Source: Luteirhabdus pelagi (GTDB taxonomy: Bacteria; Bacteroidota; Bacteroidia; Flavobacteriales; Flavobacteriaceae). From it: a stretch of 64,000 bases of DNA. A model generated the notes under the pieces. The model made no database searches and was not told where the DNA came from. It was given only the letters and a program-made list of their open reading frames with translations. Below are positions 9,236 to 17,438 of this stretch, in pieces. The stretch covers positions 682,001 through 746,000 of the forward strand of contig NZ_JAECMS010000002.1 of assembly GCF_016827595.1 (NCBI RefSeq). The letters are read 5' to 3'. The position numbers were made by a program, and so were the translations under genes. Within the stretch, counting starts at the first letter, position 1; each line of letters starts with the position of its first letter.

Positions 9236-9910
9236 TTATTCTTTTGAAGTATCTTCGGTCGCTTCTCCGCCTTCGGCTGCTCCTTCAGCACCTTCAGCTG
9301 CTCCCTCTTCACCTTCTACTCCTTCTTCATCTTCTTCTTCCTCGTCAACTTCGTCAACGATAGCAGTACGTGAAGTTCTTACTTGACAGATTACTGTCTT
9401 TTCTGGGTGAAGGAATTCGTATCCTTCTTTTTCGATATCCGAAAGTTTACGAACGTCACCGATTTTCATTTCAGTGATATCTACACCGATAAAATCGGGA
9501 AGATCCTTAGGCAAGGCACGTACTCGGAAACGACGGTTGATAATACGAAGTACACCACCGTTTTTCACACCACGAGCGTTACCAGAAACACGTACCGGAA
9601 TGGTCATGCTTACAGGCTTGTCTTGGAACAACTGGTAGAAGTCGATGTGAAGGATCTCGTCTGTTACCGGGTGGAATTGGATATCCTGCAAGGCAGCATC
9701 CACTTTTCCGTCGTCGCCCATATCAATAACAACTGTGTGTACGTCTGGGGTGTAAATTAAGTTTTGAAACTCCGTTTTGTCTGCTGAAAAATGAAGTACA
9801 TCATCCCCTCCGTAAACTACGCAAGGAACCTGTCCAGCATTACGTAAGGCTTTTGTTGCACGTTTGCCCACGCTTTCTCTTTTAGATCCGTTGATTGTAA
9901 TTGATTTCAT
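9236..9910 (-). CDS. rplY: 50S ribosomal protein L25 / general stress protein Ctc
   Basis: L25 binds 5S rRNA in the large subunit. This 224-residue version has the N-terminal L25 domain (about 1-93, starting MKSITINGSKRE), the TL5/CTC C-terminal beta domain (about 95-187, YQLFQDKPVSMTIPVRV) and an extremely acidic, glycine- and alanine-rich tail from about residue 190 (EEEEDEEGVEGEEG). The tail makes it longer than the usual 180-200 residues and is low complexity. It has its own promoter and a hairpin at the mRNA 5' end, and ends in a strong terminator. Confidence 0.95.
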   Translation of the reverse strand: MKSITINGSKRESVGKRATKALRNAGQVPCVVYGGDDVLHFSADKTEFQNLIYTPDVHTVVIDMGDDGKVDAALQDIQFHPVTDEILHIDFYQLFQDKPVSMTIPVRVSGNARGVKNGGVLRIINRRFRVRALPKDLPDFIGVDITEMKIGDVRKLSDIEKEGYEFLHPEKTVICQVRTSRTAIVDEVDEEEEDEEGVEGEEGAAEGAEGAAEGGEATEDTSKE

Positions 9911-9934
9911 TTCAATATTTTAAATTAAAAAAAT

Positions 9935-9963
9935 CGCTTCTTTTTGAAGCGGGTGCAAAGGTA
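9935..9963 (-). promoter_or_regulatory. rplY promoter -7 box with hairpin at predicted mRNA 5' end
   Basis: On the minus strand TACCTTTG (9963-9956) matches TAnnTTTG exactly; no TTG is found at the -33 distance. Four bases after the box begins CGCTTC-AAAAA-GAAGCG (9951-9935) followed by ATTTTTTT. The message would therefore start with a 6-bp hairpin and U-run, about 25 nt before the ATG. The hairpin could protect the 5' end or act in regulation; the sequence cannot tell which. Confidence 0.6.
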
Positions 9964-10011
9964 GTCTTTTTTAGAAAATATGGAAAAGAAATGTTGGAAT
10001 ATGTAGTTATT

Positions 10012-10135
10012 AGTGAACGGTGAACGGTGATTGGTGAACAGTGAATGGTCAATACTATCCAGGGAAGCGTATAATTTTAAATTTCTTGACTCTTGACTCG
10101 TCCGCTCTAGACTCTGAATTCATAACTCTTAACTT
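10012..10135. repeat. Low-complexity intergenic repeat tract
   Basis: Between rplY and prs lies a stretch of near-tandem 7-8-mers (variants of GTGAACG and GTGAATG, then TTGACTC and TAACTCT). The same vocabulary recurs at 28,990-29,830. No open frame or stable fold is evident. Confidence 0.7.
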
Positions 10136-10142
10136 ATAAGCC

Positions 10143-11084
10143 TTACATTAAAAACTTGGAGCTAATCGACTTATTTTCATTTACGCTTACCATGACTTCA
10201 GCAAAGAGCTTAGCACACGTTAAAACCCTGATCTTCTCGCTTTCTTGCCGCAACGGAATGGAATCGGTTACGATAAGTTCTTCCAATTTTGAATTTTCGA
10301 TTCGGTCGTACGCACTTCCGGAAAGAATTGGATGTGTACAAATAGCGCGCACACTCAAAGCACCGCGTTCCATCATCAGGTCGGCTGCTTTTGTGAGGGT
10401 TCCTGCTGTATCGACCATATCGTCGACAAGGACCACGTTCTTTCCTTGTACATCGCCAATTAATTCCATGTGAGAAATCACGTTTGCTTTTGCTCGTTGT
10501 TTATAACAGATTACAACGTCACTTTCCAACGCCTTGGAATAGGCATAGGCACGTTTCGACCCGCCCATATCGGGGGAAGCGATGGTAAGGTTGTCTAGGT
10601 TTAATTTTTTCAAATAAGGCAGAAAGATTGTAGAGGCGAATAGGTGGTCGACAGGTTTTTCAAAAAAGCCTTGAATCTGGTCGGCGTGAAGATCCATGGT
10701 AATAATTCGCGTGGCACCCGCTGTTTCCAACATCTTAGCAACTAATTTGGCGGCAATGGGAACACGCGGTTTGTCCTTTCTGTCCTGACGCGCCCAACCG
10801 AAATAGGGCAGTACTGCTGTAATGTGACGTGCACTGGCACGTTTAGCGGCATCGAGCATGAGAAGCATTTCCATAAGATGATCGCTGTTTGGAAATGTAG
10901 AGCCAATAATAAATACGCGACTTCCCCGAACAGACTCTTCGAAGGAGGGTTGGAATTCGCCATCGCTGTAGGTTGAGGTAATGATATTACCCAGTGGAAT
11001 GCCAAAGGCTTCAGCTATATCGGCAGCGAGTTTTGTGCTTTGTTTACAAGGGAAAATCTTAGGCTCTGGAATTGGAACAGACAT
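10143..11084 (-). CDS. prs: Ribose-phosphate pyrophosphokinase
   Basis: Prs makes PRPP from ribose 5-phosphate and ATP for purine, pyrimidine, histidine and NAD synthesis. The 313-residue protein shows the family landmarks: STYSDGEFQPSF near the N-terminus, the ATP/Mg site MDLHADQIQGFF (about 130-141) and the PRPP-binding loop VVLVDDMVDTAGTLTKAA (about 216-233). Length and start are standard. A TACCTTTG box on the minus strand (11,121-11,114) lies about 30 bp upstream. Downstream there is only the repeat tract, with no clear terminator. Confidence 0.96.
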   Translation of the reverse strand: MSVPIPEPKIFPCKQSTKLAADIAEAFGIPLGNIITSTYSDGEFQPSFEESVRGSRVFIIGSTFPNSDHLMEMLLMLDAAKRASARHITAVLPYFGWARQDRKDKPRVPIAAKLVAKMLETAGATRIITMDLHADQIQGFFEKPVDHLFASTIFLPYLKKLNLDNLTIASPDMGGSKRAYAYSKALESDVVICYKQRAKANVISHMELIGDVQGKNVVLVDDMVDTAGTLTKAADLMMERGALSVRAICTHPILSGSAYDRIENSKLEELIVTDSIPLRQESEKIRVLTCAKLFAEVMVSVNENKSISSKFLM

Positions 11085-11113
11085 CAGGAGTTATTTTAAT
11101 AATTGGCTGTTCG

Positions 11114-11121
11114 CAAAGGTA
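11114..11121 (-). promoter_or_regulatory. prs promoter -7 box
   Basis: TACCTTTG on the minus strand is an exact TAnnTTTG match, 29 bp before the prs ATG. No TTG is present at the usual distance upstream, so the -33 element is degenerate. Confidence 0.5.
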
Positions 11122-11189
11122 AACATTATCTTGGAACGCGGATTAGGAAAAACTGTTTTTGAAAAGCGTTTAATTTTATAAAAATTATG

Positions 11190-11197
11190 TATTTTTG
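11190..11197 (+). promoter_or_regulatory. tRNA-Leu(CAA) promoter -7 box
   Basis: TATTTTTG matches TAnnTTTG and ends 12 bases before the mature tRNA 5' end, so transcription would start a few bases upstream of the tRNA. Confidence 0.6.
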
Positions 11198-11209
11198 CCG
11201 TCCCGAAAT

Positions 11210-11291
11210 GCCTTGGTGGCGGAATTGGTAGACGCGCTGGATTCAAAATCCAGTTCTTTCGGGAGTGTGGGTTCGATTCCCACCCAAGGTA
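11210..11291 (+). tRNA. tRNA-Leu, anticodon CAA
   Basis: The 82-nt gene folds as a class II (long variable arm) tRNA. The acceptor arms GCCTTGG and CCAAGGT pair with one G-U, the anticodon stem CTGGA/TCCAG encloses TTCAAAA with anticodon CAA (reads UUG), and the T arm contains GTTCGATTC. The discriminator is A73, as leucine requires. CCA is not encoded. Confidence 0.97.
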
Positions 11292-11320
11292 CAATAAACC
11301 TCAAAAAAGGTTGAATTACG

Positions 11321-11352
11321 AGCGAGCTTCAAAAATGAAGCTCGCTTCTTTT
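11321..11352 (+). terminator. Intrinsic terminator after tRNA-Leu(CAA)
   Basis: AGCGAGCTTCA and TGAAGCTCGCT (11,321-11,331 and 11,336-11,346) form an 11-bp stem with a 4-nt A loop, followed by TCTTTTTT. Confidence 0.9.
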
Positions 11353-11373
11353 TTGAAGTTATGCGAAGTGATT

Positions 11374-11526
11374 CTTTTTGAGGTTTTCACGCGGAGCGTG
11401 AAGGGAACTTTGGCAGCGCCAAAGAATCCCATCCCGATAATGTTTTTGCTAAGACTTCCTTTTTGTTTTTAAGGAATTCCTTTTTGAGATTTTCAAATGA
11501 AGGTGAAGATAACTTTGGCAACGCCA
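11374..11526. repeat. Degenerate direct repeat of a two-hairpin element
   Basis: Two related blocks, 11,374-11,424 and 11,480-11,526, share CTTTTTGAG, TTTTCA, GTGAAG and AACTTTGGCA-CGCCA at the same spacing. The first forms two clean hairpins, TTCACGC-gga-GCGTGAA (11,386-11,402) and CTTTGGC-agc-GCCAAAG (11,408-11,424); in the second the first hairpin has decayed. It lies in the 254-bp gap between the tRNA and the T9SS gene array and looks like an interspersed palindromic repeat. Confidence 0.6.
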
Positions 11527-11545
11527 TGAAGCCCAATTTTTATAC

Positions 11546-12268
11546 TTATTTCTTGATGAATTTCTTCACACTTTTCTGTCCGTCGGAAACCACTTCTACC
11601 AAATACATGCCACTCGAAAGATGGGAAATATCCAATTGCCGTGAGTTGGTCGGGGCTACGACTTGCCTTCCTAAGGTAGTATAGATTGAAACCTTGACAG
11701 GTGTTTCCACTTTCAAATTAATGTATACTATATCAGTAGCTGGATTTGGATAAAGGGTGAAAACTGAAATTGATGGGTCGTCGTTCGACAAAGGGGGATT
11801 TTCACTAAAGCGAAGAATCGCACCATTATCGTAATACAATTCGAGATCTTCAATACTGTCCTCTGCGTCATAAATAATTCCGTATTGAATTTGCCCTTCC
11901 AAAGAAAGAATAGCGAAATACTCATTTTCAAATGTGGTATGACTTTCCGCTTCGCATGGTTGTGAATCGATACTAAGTGATTGAAAAACCAAGGTGTCGG
12001 TGGAATCGTCATATTGAAACGCGCCGTTATATGGATTACATGCAGCTGTCCCCTCAAATAGTAAGATGGAATTGTCCTCCGTATCTCCTTGAATCCATAA
12101 TGAAGGGATAATTCCTGGAGAAATGCTGCCTACCGCAGTAGAATTTCCCTCACTATCTTCATAGCTTATTAGATACCACTGATTATAGATTGCGCCATTC
12201 TGGCCTAGCGCTATCGAGCCAAAGGATAAAAGAAGAACTAGTAAGTATAATTGTTTCATAAGATTCAT
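11546..12268 (-). CDS. T9SS cargo protein with META/HslJ-like domain (array copy 4)
   Basis: The 240-residue secreted protein has a Sec signal peptide (about 1-22, ending ALGQ), a middle domain of about 130 residues and a C-terminal T9SS type A sorting domain of about 75 residues (VYINLK, LGRQVV, LSSGMYLVEV, KSVKKFIKK). The middle domain opens with NQWYLISY and carries FEGTAACNPYNGAF and a second Cys in SQPCEAES; this W-x-L / CN-x-Y-x-G / late Cys layout resembles the META (HslJ) domain, an inference from pattern only. The sorting domain directs export through the gliding-associated type IX system and is removed at the cell surface. It overlaps the preceding paralogue by ATGA. Confidence 0.8.
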   Translation of the reverse strand: MNLMKQLYLLVLLLSFGSIALGQNGAIYNQWYLISYEDSEGNSTAVGSISPGIIPSLWIQGDTEDNSILLFEGTAACNPYNGAFQYDDSTDTLVFQSLSIDSQPCEAESHTTFENEYFAILSLEGQIQYGIIYDAEDSIEDLELYYDNGAILRFSENPPLSNDDPSISVFTLYPNPATDIVYINLKVETPVKVSIYTTLGRQVVAPTNSRQLDISHLSSGMYLVEVVSDGQKSVKKFIKK

Positions 12269-12987
12269 TTTTTGATAAACTTCTTCACCGTTCGCTGCCC
12301 CTCCGAAACCACTTCTACCAAATACATACCGCTTAAAAGACCAGAGATATCCATCTCCTTATTTTCTTCCGTATTAGCAACAATTTGACCAGTTAGCGAA
12401 TACACCACAATTCTTTCAACCTGTGCCGTTGATGATTCAATATGTATAATATTTTGGGCGGGAATCGGATATATCGATACGCTGCTATTCTCAAATTTCG
12501 AAACATCCATCAATGGTGCCGAATTATAGATCGCCACATCACCATTTGCATTAGTTACCTGGAGTGATTTAGTATCATCGGGGTTTTCTGTTATCGTAAA
12601 ACCGAAAGACTGGTCGAAATAATCAAAATAAAAGTCGGCATGAGCTCCATACATTATGGTACAAGGCCCATCTGGTTGGTCAAAACAATGAGGCAAGGCG
12701 AGACAAGCGTAATTTGGGCCTAGTTCGAAACTCATGGGGGTTTCCGGCGGAAAGCTTGTTTGGATAGAACACCCTACGCTATCGTCCGTAGTTATTTCAA
12801 ATGAAAATTCTGAACTTGGGTCAGTGATAAAAATGTCGGGGAACTGGTCATAGTTTTCAGGGAGATATATTGTTTCATCAACAATGACCTCATATAAATA
12901 CCACTGTCCAAATATTTCAGGAGGAGCATCTTGTGCCTGAATATTTGTAAAGGCAAGGAGTATACTAAAAATGAAAAAGTATCTCAT
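12265..12987 (-). CDS. T9SS cargo protein with META/HslJ-like domain (array copy 3)
   Basis: The 240-residue paralogue has a signal peptide ending NIQAQ, a middle domain beginning GQWYLYEV with several Cys (GCSIQT, ACLALPHC, PCTIMY) and the sorting domain (IYPIPAQNIIHI, GLLSGMYLVEVVSEGQ, KKFIKK). The last 25 residues are nearly identical to those of copy 4, which shows recent duplication or conversion of the tail, while the middle domains are much more diverged. The extra cysteines suggest disulfides outside the cell. The ligand or role is unknown. Confidence 0.8.
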   Translation of the reverse strand: MRYFFIFSILLAFTNIQAQDAPPEIFGQWYLYEVIVDETIYLPENYDQFPDIFITDPSSEFSFEITTDDSVGCSIQTSFPPETPMSFELGPNYACLALPHCFDQPDGPCTIMYGAHADFYFDYFDQSFGFTITENPDDTKSLQVTNANGDVAIYNSAPLMDVSKFENSSVSIYPIPAQNIIHIESSTAQVERIVVYSLTGQIVANTEENKEMDISGLLSGMYLVEVVSEGQRTVKKFIKK

Positions 12988-12996
12988 ACGATTGGT

Positions 12997-13698
12997 TCAT
13001 TGTTTTAGGATCTTTTTTGTGGTTTTCTTTCCATCTACCGTAATTTCTACAGTATATATTCCAGCAGGTAATGTCGAAACATCAATTTCTTTTAGTTGGT
13101 GACTTGTGTAAACATTTTGTCCAAGAACGTCATATATTGAAATACGTTCAACTGGGAACGCTACCTTACTTATATTGAGTAGATCTGTCGTCGGATTTGG
13201 GTATAAAGTGATTTGATCTAGAGTGACATCTGGATTGGAAAGCGCAGGATGATTCCTAAATGTCAAATCGAAACCAGGGGCAAGGCTTAATATCAATATT
13301 TTTTCATCTGTTTCAGGAAACAATAACGTGTACTCATAATCCTCATCTATCTCAAAATATCCAAAATAATCATTCTCTAAATCGATATGCGATTGTGGGG
13401 GATTAACACATGTTCCGCACAGGCATGGGCTAAACGTTTCCAGTAATAAGGTGTCATCGACCTCATTGTATATGAAATTACCTAAATAATCGTTACAAAC
13501 TAATCCTTCAAACTCAAGTGTTTCATAGATTATTAAGGTGGGATTGATAGGTGGGTCTATATTAACAATTTCAACATATGGACCGAGATCGTATTCATAG
13601 CTATGTAAATACCATACGTCAAAAAGATCCTCCGGAAGGTCTTGCGCATAACTAATGGATGCAACTAGAAGGCCATAAAGTAGTAGAATTTTTCTCAT
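12997..13698 (-). CDS. T9SS cargo protein with META/HslJ-like domain (array copy 2)
   Basis: The 233-residue paralogue has a signal peptide ending SISYAQ, the DVWYLHSYE opening, FEGLVCNDYLGNF with the CN-x-Y-x-G core, a Cys cluster SPCLCGTC unique to this copy, and the sorting domain (LYPNPTTDLLNI, LPAGIYTVEI, TTKKILKQ). It lies between copies 1 and 3 with gaps of two and nine bases, so all four form one transcription unit read from 14,384 leftwards. Confidence 0.8.
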   Translation of the reverse strand: MRKILLLYGLLVASISYAQDLPEDLFDVWYLHSYEYDLGPYVEIVNIDPPINPTLIIYETLEFEGLVCNDYLGNFIYNEVDDTLLLETFSPCLCGTCVNPPQSHIDLENDYFGYFEIDEDYEYTLLFPETDEKILILSLAPGFDLTFRNHPALSNPDVTLDQITLYPNPTTDLLNISKVAFPVERISIYDVLGQNVYTSHQLKEIDVSTLPAGIYTVEITVDGKKTTKKILKQ

Positions 13699-13700
13699 AC

Positions 13701-14384
13701 CTATTGAATAATAATTTTTTGGATAGAGGATATCCCATCACTGATAATCTCTACGAGATAATAGCCCGAAGGGAGTTTGGACACATCGACACTCTTTGGT
13801 TTCTCTTGCGAGAGCACTCTTTGCCCCAAAGCATTAAAAATTATAATTTTTTCGATTGGCATGTCTCCCGATTGCAGTTGAAAACTATTTGAAACGGGAT
13901 TAGGATATATCGAAATCTTCTGTTTTGAATATGTTTCGTTAGTTAATTCGTAATTTCGATATACTGCCAAACCAAATAGGGGGGTATGGAAGCGAAGGAC
14001 ATGGCCTTGGTCAACTTCCTCCAGCGTATACCAAAATTCCCCCATTATAAATGGAAAATAGCTGTTTTCGAATGACGTATGGATCTGCACTTGGCAGTCA
14101 GCATCCGTAAAACTTCCTTCCAAGAATTTGAAATCAACGGTGCCTAGCAGTTCATAATCTCCTTCGAAACTATTACAGACACCTTCTCCCTGAATAGATA
14201 GATTTTCATCAATAACGATATAAGGGGAAATTTCGGGCTCAATGTCTGAAATCTCATAATAGGGGTCTTTATCACTTGCTTGAAAAGAATACAAATACCA
14301 AGTGTCATAAAGCTCCTCCGGAAGCTCTTGGGCAGAACCAATCACGCTAGTAAAACTCAACAGAACTGTTACGAGTAGTTTCAT
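13701..14384 (-). CDS. T9SS cargo protein with META/HslJ-like domain (array copy 1)
   Basis: This 227-residue first gene of the array has a signal peptide ending IGSAQ, DTWYLYSFQ at the start of the mature protein, QGEGVCNSFEGDY, a second Cys in DADCQVQ, and a sorting domain (IYPNPVSNSFQL, LPSGYYLVEI). TATCTTTA on the minus strand about 35 bp upstream resembles the -7 box and probably drives the array. The domain layout is identical to copies 2-4 and to the distant copy at 50,366. Confidence 0.8.
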   Translation of the reverse strand: MKLLVTVLLSFTSVIGSAQELPEELYDTWYLYSFQASDKDPYYEISDIEPEISPYIVIDENLSIQGEGVCNSFEGDYELLGTVDFKFLEGSFTDADCQVQIHTSFENSYFPFIMGEFWYTLEEVDQGHVLRFHTPLFGLAVYRNYELTNETYSKQKISIYPNPVSNSFQLQSGDMPIEKIIIFNALGQRVLSQEKPKSVDVSKLPSGYYLVEIISDGISSIQKIIIQ

Positions 14385-14480
14385 ATCATATGTAAAAAAT
14401 ATATAGGGAGTATCTATAAAGATATGAAATTAGTGTGAGATTTTCTACTTTTACCGAAATCCTGAAATCCCCAAACCCTT

Positions 14481-15059
14481 ATGACCGAATTTTGGTTTTA
14501 TTTTAAACTGGGCCTGGAGCATGTCCTTGACTGGCAGGCCTACGACCATGTACTCTTTATCATCGTGCTTTGTGCCGCCTATACCTTTAATGCCTGGCGG
14601 AAACTATTGCTGCTCGTTACCCTATTCACCGTTGGCCACACCATCTCGTTGTTGCTAGCCAACTATGGAGTGGTTTCGGTCTCAAGTTATTGGATCGAAT
14701 GTTTAATCCCTATTACCATTGCGATAACGGCTCTATTCAACCTGTTTACGGCAGGTAAGGAGAAAAAGGCAGAGAAACTGGGCTTGTTCTATATCGCCAC
14801 ACTATTTTTCGGACTCATTCATGGGTTCGGTTTTGCCGGATATTTCAATATGATTAGCGAGGATAACGATATTCTACATTTGCTAGAATTCGCTTTAGGT
14901 ATTGAAGCCGCCCAAATTATCGTCGTCATACTTACGCTCATCCTTGGTTTTATCGTACAAACGCTCTTCCGCTTCAACAAACGCGATTGGGTGTTGGTCA
15001 TCTCCTCGATTGTCATCGGCTTGGTCATTCCAATGCTTATCGATAACTGTTTCACCTAA
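14481..15059 (+). CDS. HupE/UreJ-family membrane protein
   Basis: The 192-residue protein has about six hydrophobic helices. Conserved polar positions of the family are seen: HVLDWQAYDHVLF near residue 13-25, GHTISLL (about 54) and FGLIHGFGFAGYF (about 112). HupE/UreJ proteins are linked to nickel uptake in hydrogenase or urease clusters, but no such genes are near and the flavobacterial members stand alone, so the transported ion is not established. It is divergent from the T9SS array, with a weak -7 box (TACTTTTA) upstream. Confidence 0.8.
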   Translation: MTEFWFYFKLGLEHVLDWQAYDHVLFIIVLCAAYTFNAWRKLLLLVTLFTVGHTISLLLANYGVVSVSSYWIECLIPITIAITALFNLFTAGKEKKAEKLGLFYIATLFFGLIHGFGFAGYFNMISEDNDILHLLEFALGIEAAQIIVVILTLILGFIVQTLFRFNKRDWVLVISSIVIGLVIPMLIDNCFT

Positions 15060-15171
15060 AAAAATCAGAAAAAGAAATATTGCCAAAGTTGCATATAGCC
15101 TATTCACAGGAGATTAACATCGTTCGTTTTGTAAAGCTGTAACTTCGTGGTACTTTCGCTACTTATTTGAT

Positions 15172-15603
15172 ATGAAGGAAAGTAAACAACGTCAGTACGA
15201 CATCGCCTATCTTCGCATGGCGACAGAATGGGGCAAATTGTCCTATTGTAAGCGAAAGCAGGTTGGCGCGCTTATTGTAAAGGATAAGATGATTATCAGC
15301 GATGGCTACAACGGAACGCCCAGCGGTTTTGAAAATATATGTGAAGATGAAGAAGGCCTTACCAAATGGTACGTCCTCCATGCCGAAGCCAATGCAATCC
15401 TTAAAGTGGCTTCTAGCACCCAATCGTGTAAAGGTGCTACTTTATACATCACGCTGTCACCCTGTAAGGAGTGTAGCAAACTGATACATCAGGCCGGAAT
15501 TACCCGTTTGGTCTATAGTCGTGGCTATAAAGACGACAGCGGAATAAAATTTTTAGAGAAAGCAGGCGTTAGCATAATGCATATTCCAGAAGAAGCACTA
15601 TAA
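15172..15603 (+). CDS. dCMP deaminase (ComE/CDA-type zinc enzyme)
   Basis: The 143-residue cytoplasmic enzyme of the cytidine/deoxycytidylate deaminase fold would convert dCMP to dUMP, feeding dTMP synthesis. The zinc site is complete: H and catalytic E in LHAEANAIL (about residues 70-78) and the two cysteines of SPCKECSK (about 103-110). TTG-N19-TACTTTCG (15,129-15,158) is a one-mismatch promoter just upstream. The stop is four bases before the protease gene, so both are probably co-transcribed although unrelated in function. Confidence 0.9.
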   Translation: MKESKQRQYDIAYLRMATEWGKLSYCKRKQVGALIVKDKMIISDGYNGTPSGFENICEDEEGLTKWYVLHAEANAILKVASSTQSCKGATLYITLSPCKECSKLIHQAGITRLVYSRGYKDDSGIKFLEKAGVSIMHIPEEAL

Positions 15604-15607
15604 ATTT

Positions 15608-17224
15608 ATGAAATACCATAAAAAATACCTCCCCCTAATTATCGGAACGGCGCTAGCCATAGGTATTTTTATGGGCTCCAAACTGAACTTCAAGGATACT
15701 ACCGAAAAAATCTTCGCCACCAATAGTAAAAAGGATAAGCTAAATCGCTTAATCGATTATATCGATTACGAATATGTAGACCAAGTAAACACCGATAGCA
15801 TCGTCGATGTAACCGTTAACGGCATCCTCGAAAACCTGGATCCGCATTCGGTATATATTCCTTCCGACCGCTATGCGGAAAGTGCCGATGATATGCGTGG
15901 GAATTTCGTCGGAATCGGGGTAAGCTACTATGTTTATAACGATACCATCGCCGTAATTCGTGCTATTGAAGGCGGCCCGGCAGCCCGTGCTGGAATTAAG
16001 GGTGGTGACCGTATTTTGTATGCAGATGGCAGACCGCTTTTTGGTGAAGACGCCATCCGTGATAGTATTACCGACTATCTGAAAGGTGAGAAGAACAGTA
16101 AAGTAAAGTTGAAGGTGCTGCGTCGTGGTGAAGACAAGCTGCTGGATTTCTCCTTTAGAAGAAAAGAAGTGCCGCTGGTAAGTGTCGATGCTGCCTATAA
16201 ACTGACCCAAGATCTCGGATATATTAAGGTGAATCGTTTTTCTGAAACGACCTATGAGGAGTTTGATGAAGCCTTGGATGAATTGAAAGATGGAGGCATT
16301 AAGAGTTTGGTGCTCGATCTTCGCGATAATCCCGGAGGCTATATTTCAACCGCCGAGCGTATTGCTGATGAATTCCTAGAAGACGATAAATTGGTATTGA
16401 TTACCAAAAACAAAAGCGGCGATATCAACAAAACCTACGCTACCCGAAAAGGCGATTTCGAGAAAGGAAAAATCTATGTGCTGATTAATGAAAACTCAGC
16501 CTCCGCTAGTGAAATTGTAGCTGGTGCGCTTCAGGATAACGATAAGGGGACGATTATCGGTCGACGGTCCTTCGGAAAAGGGTTAGTACAACGCGAAATG
16601 TCGCTTGGAGATGGTAGTGCTGTTCGACTAACCATTGCGCGCTATTACACGCCTACCGGACGTTCCATTCAGCGACCGTATGGAAATGGAAATGACGCTT
16701 ATTATTCAGAATATGAAAAGCGCTATAAAAACGGAGAGCTGGAAAGCAAGGAAAATATTGAGGTAGCCGATTCGCTTCGCTTTGTTACACCCGGTGGAAA
16801 AGTAGTGTATGGCGGTGGTGGCATTATTCCCGATATCTTTGTTCCGAAAGATACAAGCGTGGAAAATGAAACCCTTCAATATGTTTCCAGAAGTGGTTTT
16901 ATGAGCTATTTTATTTTTGAATTCTTGGAGGAAAACCGAGCGCAATTTAAGAATATGACCTTTGCTGAGTTTTACGACAACTACCAAATTCCTGAAGATT
17001 TGGCCGACCGCTTTATGGATTATGCGAAATTCAATGAATCGCACATCGAATTGGACGGCTACGAACAAAAATTGGATCGTGCCCTAAAAGCGAATATCGC
17101 ACAACAATTGTTTGGCCCCAATGCGTTTGAGCATATTCTAAACGATGCCGACCCCATGCTTCGAAAGGTATACGATTTGGAATACCCTATCGAAACTGAA
17201 AACGAAAACGAAGGTTCAGAATAA
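15608..17224 (+). CDS. S41-family C-terminal processing protease
   Basis: The 538-residue envelope protease has one N-terminal membrane helix (about 5-22), a PDZ domain (about 85-165, with GPAARAGIKGGDRIL) and the S41 catalytic core. The Ser nucleophile lies in ENSASASEIVAGA (Ser about 301) and the Lys general base in SFGKGLVQ (about 326). CtpA-type enzymes trim C-termini of periplasmic proteins or degrade mis-synthesised ones. The C-terminal 180 residues past the core are mostly helical and acidic, ending EIENENEGSE-like. The identification to family is firm; the substrate is unknown. Confidence 0.92.
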   Translation: MKYHKKYLPLIIGTALAIGIFMGSKLNFKDTTEKIFATNSKKDKLNRLIDYIDYEYVDQVNTDSIVDVTVNGILENLDPHSVYIPSDRYAESADDMRGNFVGIGVSYYVYNDTIAVIRAIEGGPAARAGIKGGDRILYADGRPLFGEDAIRDSITDYLKGEKNSKVKLKVLRRGEDKLLDFSFRRKEVPLVSVDAAYKLTQDLGYIKVNRFSETTYEEFDEALDELKDGGIKSLVLDLRDNPGGYISTAERIADEFLEDDKLVLITKNKSGDINKTYATRKGDFEKGKIYVLINENSASASEIVAGALQDNDKGTIIGRRSFGKGLVQREMSLGDGSAVRLTIARYYTPTGRSIQRPYGNGNDAYYSEYEKRYKNGELESKENIEVADSLRFVTPGGKVVYGGGGIIPDIFVPKDTSVENETLQYVSRSGFMSYFIFEFLEENRAQFKNMTFAEFYDNYQIPEDLADRFMDYAKFNESHIELDGYEQKLDRALKANIAQQLFGPNAFEHILNDADPMLRKVYDLEYPIETENENEGSE

Positions 17225-17225
17225 A

Positions 17226-17429
17226 CTACTTTGCTTTTTCTGTCTTCTCGCTGATACTTCGTGAAGCTTGCAAAATTCCCAATAAAACCAGAGCACAAGC
17301 ACCTGCCAATACACAGATGGCGGCCACAGCACTATCGCCTTCAAAAAGGTGGTCGAAATCCAATTGCGTAGCGTTAAAAATAATGAGCCCCGCTGCTAAG
17401 GCCATTAGGATGTAGATGAAGATTTTCAT
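17226..17429 (-). CDS. Small two-helix membrane protein
   Basis: The 67-residue protein has hydrophobic helices at about 3-18 and 34-54, an acidic loop between (DFDHLFEGD) and a charged tail (SEKTEKAK). I do not recognise a named family; similar short proteins are common beside transporters in flavobacteria. The gene ends one base from the converging protease gene and starts nine bases downstream of the marC stop, so it likely belongs to the marC transcript. Confidence 0.65.
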   Translation of the reverse strand: MKIFIYILMALAAGLIIFNATQLDFDHLFEGDSAVAAICVLAGACALVLLGILQASRSISEKTEKAK

Positions 17430-17438
17430 GCTGCAAAA

